Shown here: positions 24,994 through 25,897 of the stretch, piece after piece | How positions within the stretch are numbered: position 1 is the stretch's first letter | Layout: each line of letters begins with the position of its first letter | From: a virus | Length of the DNA stretch: 25,897 bases | Virus record (IMG/VR): IMGVR_UViG_3300028025_000331 | Location: 1-25,897 of that record | Reading direction: 5' to 3' (one strand) | Position numbers and translations under genes: made by a program | The notes under the pieces: model-generated | Told to the model about the DNA's origin: nothing | What the model saw: only the letters and a program-made list of their open reading frames with translations | Databases searched by the model: none

Positions 24994-25419
24994 TTATCCG
25001 TAAATCTTGCCGTATTTGCCTTCGAGGATCTTCTTCATTGCTGCATCCTGCTTAGTCATCTTACCTGGTGCCTTCTTTGTAGTCTTAGGCTTAGGTGCCA
25101 AAGTTCTTGTTGGCTTAGGACCGACCTTTGGCATTAGAGTCTTTGTACCCTTTGAAACCGCTGGAGCCTTTGGCTTTGTAGCAGTCTTTGGTTGAGACTT
25201 AATCATTGAACCAGAAACTTGTGGCTTACTAGAAGCACTGCCAGTAATCTTTACCTTTGGCATTGACTTAATTTTTTCATTTGTTTTTCTCAACATTGAG
25301 TCAGGTGCTCGCTTAATCTTGCTAGGTTCTTTTCCGCCAACAAGTTCACGTGGTGTCATCAACTTAACGTTGAATGGCTTTGTGTTTGAACCATCTGATT
25401 TCTTTTTCATATTTGCCAT
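24994..25419 (-). CDS. Lys/Pro-rich basic protein, 141 aa
   Basis: The N-terminus MANMKKKSDGSNTKPFNVKL is followed by a Lys/Ser/Pro-rich disordered region with PKVGPKPTRTLAPKPKTTKK. It ends with a short helix, KQDAAMKKILEGKYGKIYG. The strong positive charge and PK repeats suggest nucleic acid binding, or a disordered tail that meets DNA in the head. It is coupled to the upstream gene by TAATG, and its end holds the ribosome site of the portal gene. I do not recognise a family. Confidence 0.5.
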   Translation of the reverse strand: MANMKKKSDGSNTKPFNVKLMTPRELVGGKEPSKIKRAPDSMLRKTNEKIKSMPKVKITGSASSKPQVSGSMIKSQPKTATKPKAPAVSKGTKTLMPKVGPKPTRTLAPKPKTTKKAPGKMTKQDAAMKKILEGKYGKIYG

Positions 25420-25897
25420 TACTTCTTGCTGCCCTGCTTGCGCTTAGTTTCAAGTGCATATCTCTCAGCAACTGTCTTTCCAGATCTGCTCTTTACAGAC
25501 TTAATTTGAGCAGATTGAGTTCCACTCTTGCCCTTAGTTGCTGCTGTGTAAACTTCTCCAACTTGCTTGGCAAGATTTCTTACTGCTCGTCCACGAACTT
25601 CACCTGCAAGTTCACGGGGTCCTACTTGCTTACCCTTTTTTGTTACACTGGCCACTCCACCGCCGCCGCCTGCGCGACCACTAACATTTGAATCTGTAAC
25701 TGTACGAGCAGCAGTTGATAATGCTGTTGCAATGTCGCGTGCTTCGCGTGCTGTAACTCCAAAGCGCTTTGCAACTTGCTGAACTGTTGAAGGCTTTGCT
25801 TTTGGCTTTCCTGCGTATGTAGGCTTTCCTTCTTTAATTCTCTTTAATTCTTTTGCTCTATCGGCTTCTTTTGTTCCAATAAACTTGCCTGTGTATG
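25419..25897 (-). CDS. Basic protein, 5' end outside window, at least 158 aa
   Basis: The reading frame is open from the window edge to TAA at 25419-25421. A GTG at 25655 could be taken for a start, but the frame continues upstream without stop to 25895. The upstream part shows the same character: FIGTKEADRAKELKRIKEGK, then a folded-looking helix VQQVAKRFGVTAREARDIAT. A GGGGG hinge then precedes SVTKKGKQVGPRELAGEVRG, and the end is a Lys-rich KRKQGSKK. The Q-x-VAKRFGVTAREARD segment resembles a helix-turn-helix (VAKRFGVT-x-R), so DNA binding is plausible. Whether it is a packaging, head or regulatory protein cannot be said. Confidence 0.55.
   Translation of the reverse strand, partial: YTGKFIGTKEADRAKELKRIKEGKPTYAGKPKAKPSTVQQVAKRFGVTAREARDIATALSTAARTVTDSNVSGRAGGGGGVASVTKKGKQVGPRELAGEVRGRAVRNLAKQVGEVYTAATKGKSGTQSAQIKSVKSRSGKTVAERYALETKRKQGSKK

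Overview
This window reads as part of the genome of a double-stranded DNA tailed bacteriophage, most likely a short-tailed (podovirus-like) one. Every gene I can support lies on the minus strand, so the gene order runs from high to low coordinates. The genes are packed almost end to end, with four larger gaps (about 30 to 130 bases), and most junctions are stop/start overlaps. No RNA polymerase, DNA polymerase, terminase, integrase, tRNA, CRISPR array or insertion sequence is visible. The window is therefore a virion-assembly block cut at both ends. The base composition is moderate, and I recall similar proteins from phages of aquatic bacteria, including freshwater and other actinobacteria. 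The host assignment is a guess, not a demonstration.

Right part (25897 down to about 13230), head and internal proteins. It starts with a lysine-rich gene cut by the window edge (25419-25897) and a second basic protein (24994-25419). Then come the portal protein (23230-24984, TTG start) and three small proteins (46, 73 and 133 aa). Four large helical proteins without recognisable enzyme motifs follow: 1610, 250, 545 and 460 aa. They lie between portal and scaffold and are the best candidates for internal, ejected virion proteins. A structured untranslated leader of about 130 bases precedes the scaffolding protein (13230-13697). The major capsid protein (12017-13198) follows.

Middle (about 12016 to 9975), small genes. 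A 13-bp hairpin with a GAAA loop sits right after the capsid gene. Next come a 108-aa protein, a 90-aa protein with a CxxC motif, and a run of four tiny Lys-rich genes (45, 57, 92 and 54 aa), three of which were found by reading frames too short for normal ORF cut-offs. A 94-aa and a 113-aa protein with non-ATG starts complete this part.

Left part (9978 to 1), tail, fibres and lysis. It holds a collagen-like protein with about 88 Gly-X-Y triplets, a GT4-type glycosyltransferase, a head-tail adaptor (T7 gp11-like role), three beta-rich fibre-type proteins and an 807-aa glycine-rich fibre built from three repeated modules. Two small conserved proteins and a 735-aa nozzle-type tail protein (T7 gp12-like role) follow. 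A holin-like one-helix membrane protein and the first 42 codons of a probable endolysin end the window.

The most interesting observations are an Ig-like domain shared by the capsid and the nozzle protein, a fibre domain present both as a stand-alone gene and as the C-terminus of a neighbouring fibre, the collagen-like gene next to a glycosyltransferase, and two RNA structures that flank the scaffold-capsid pair.
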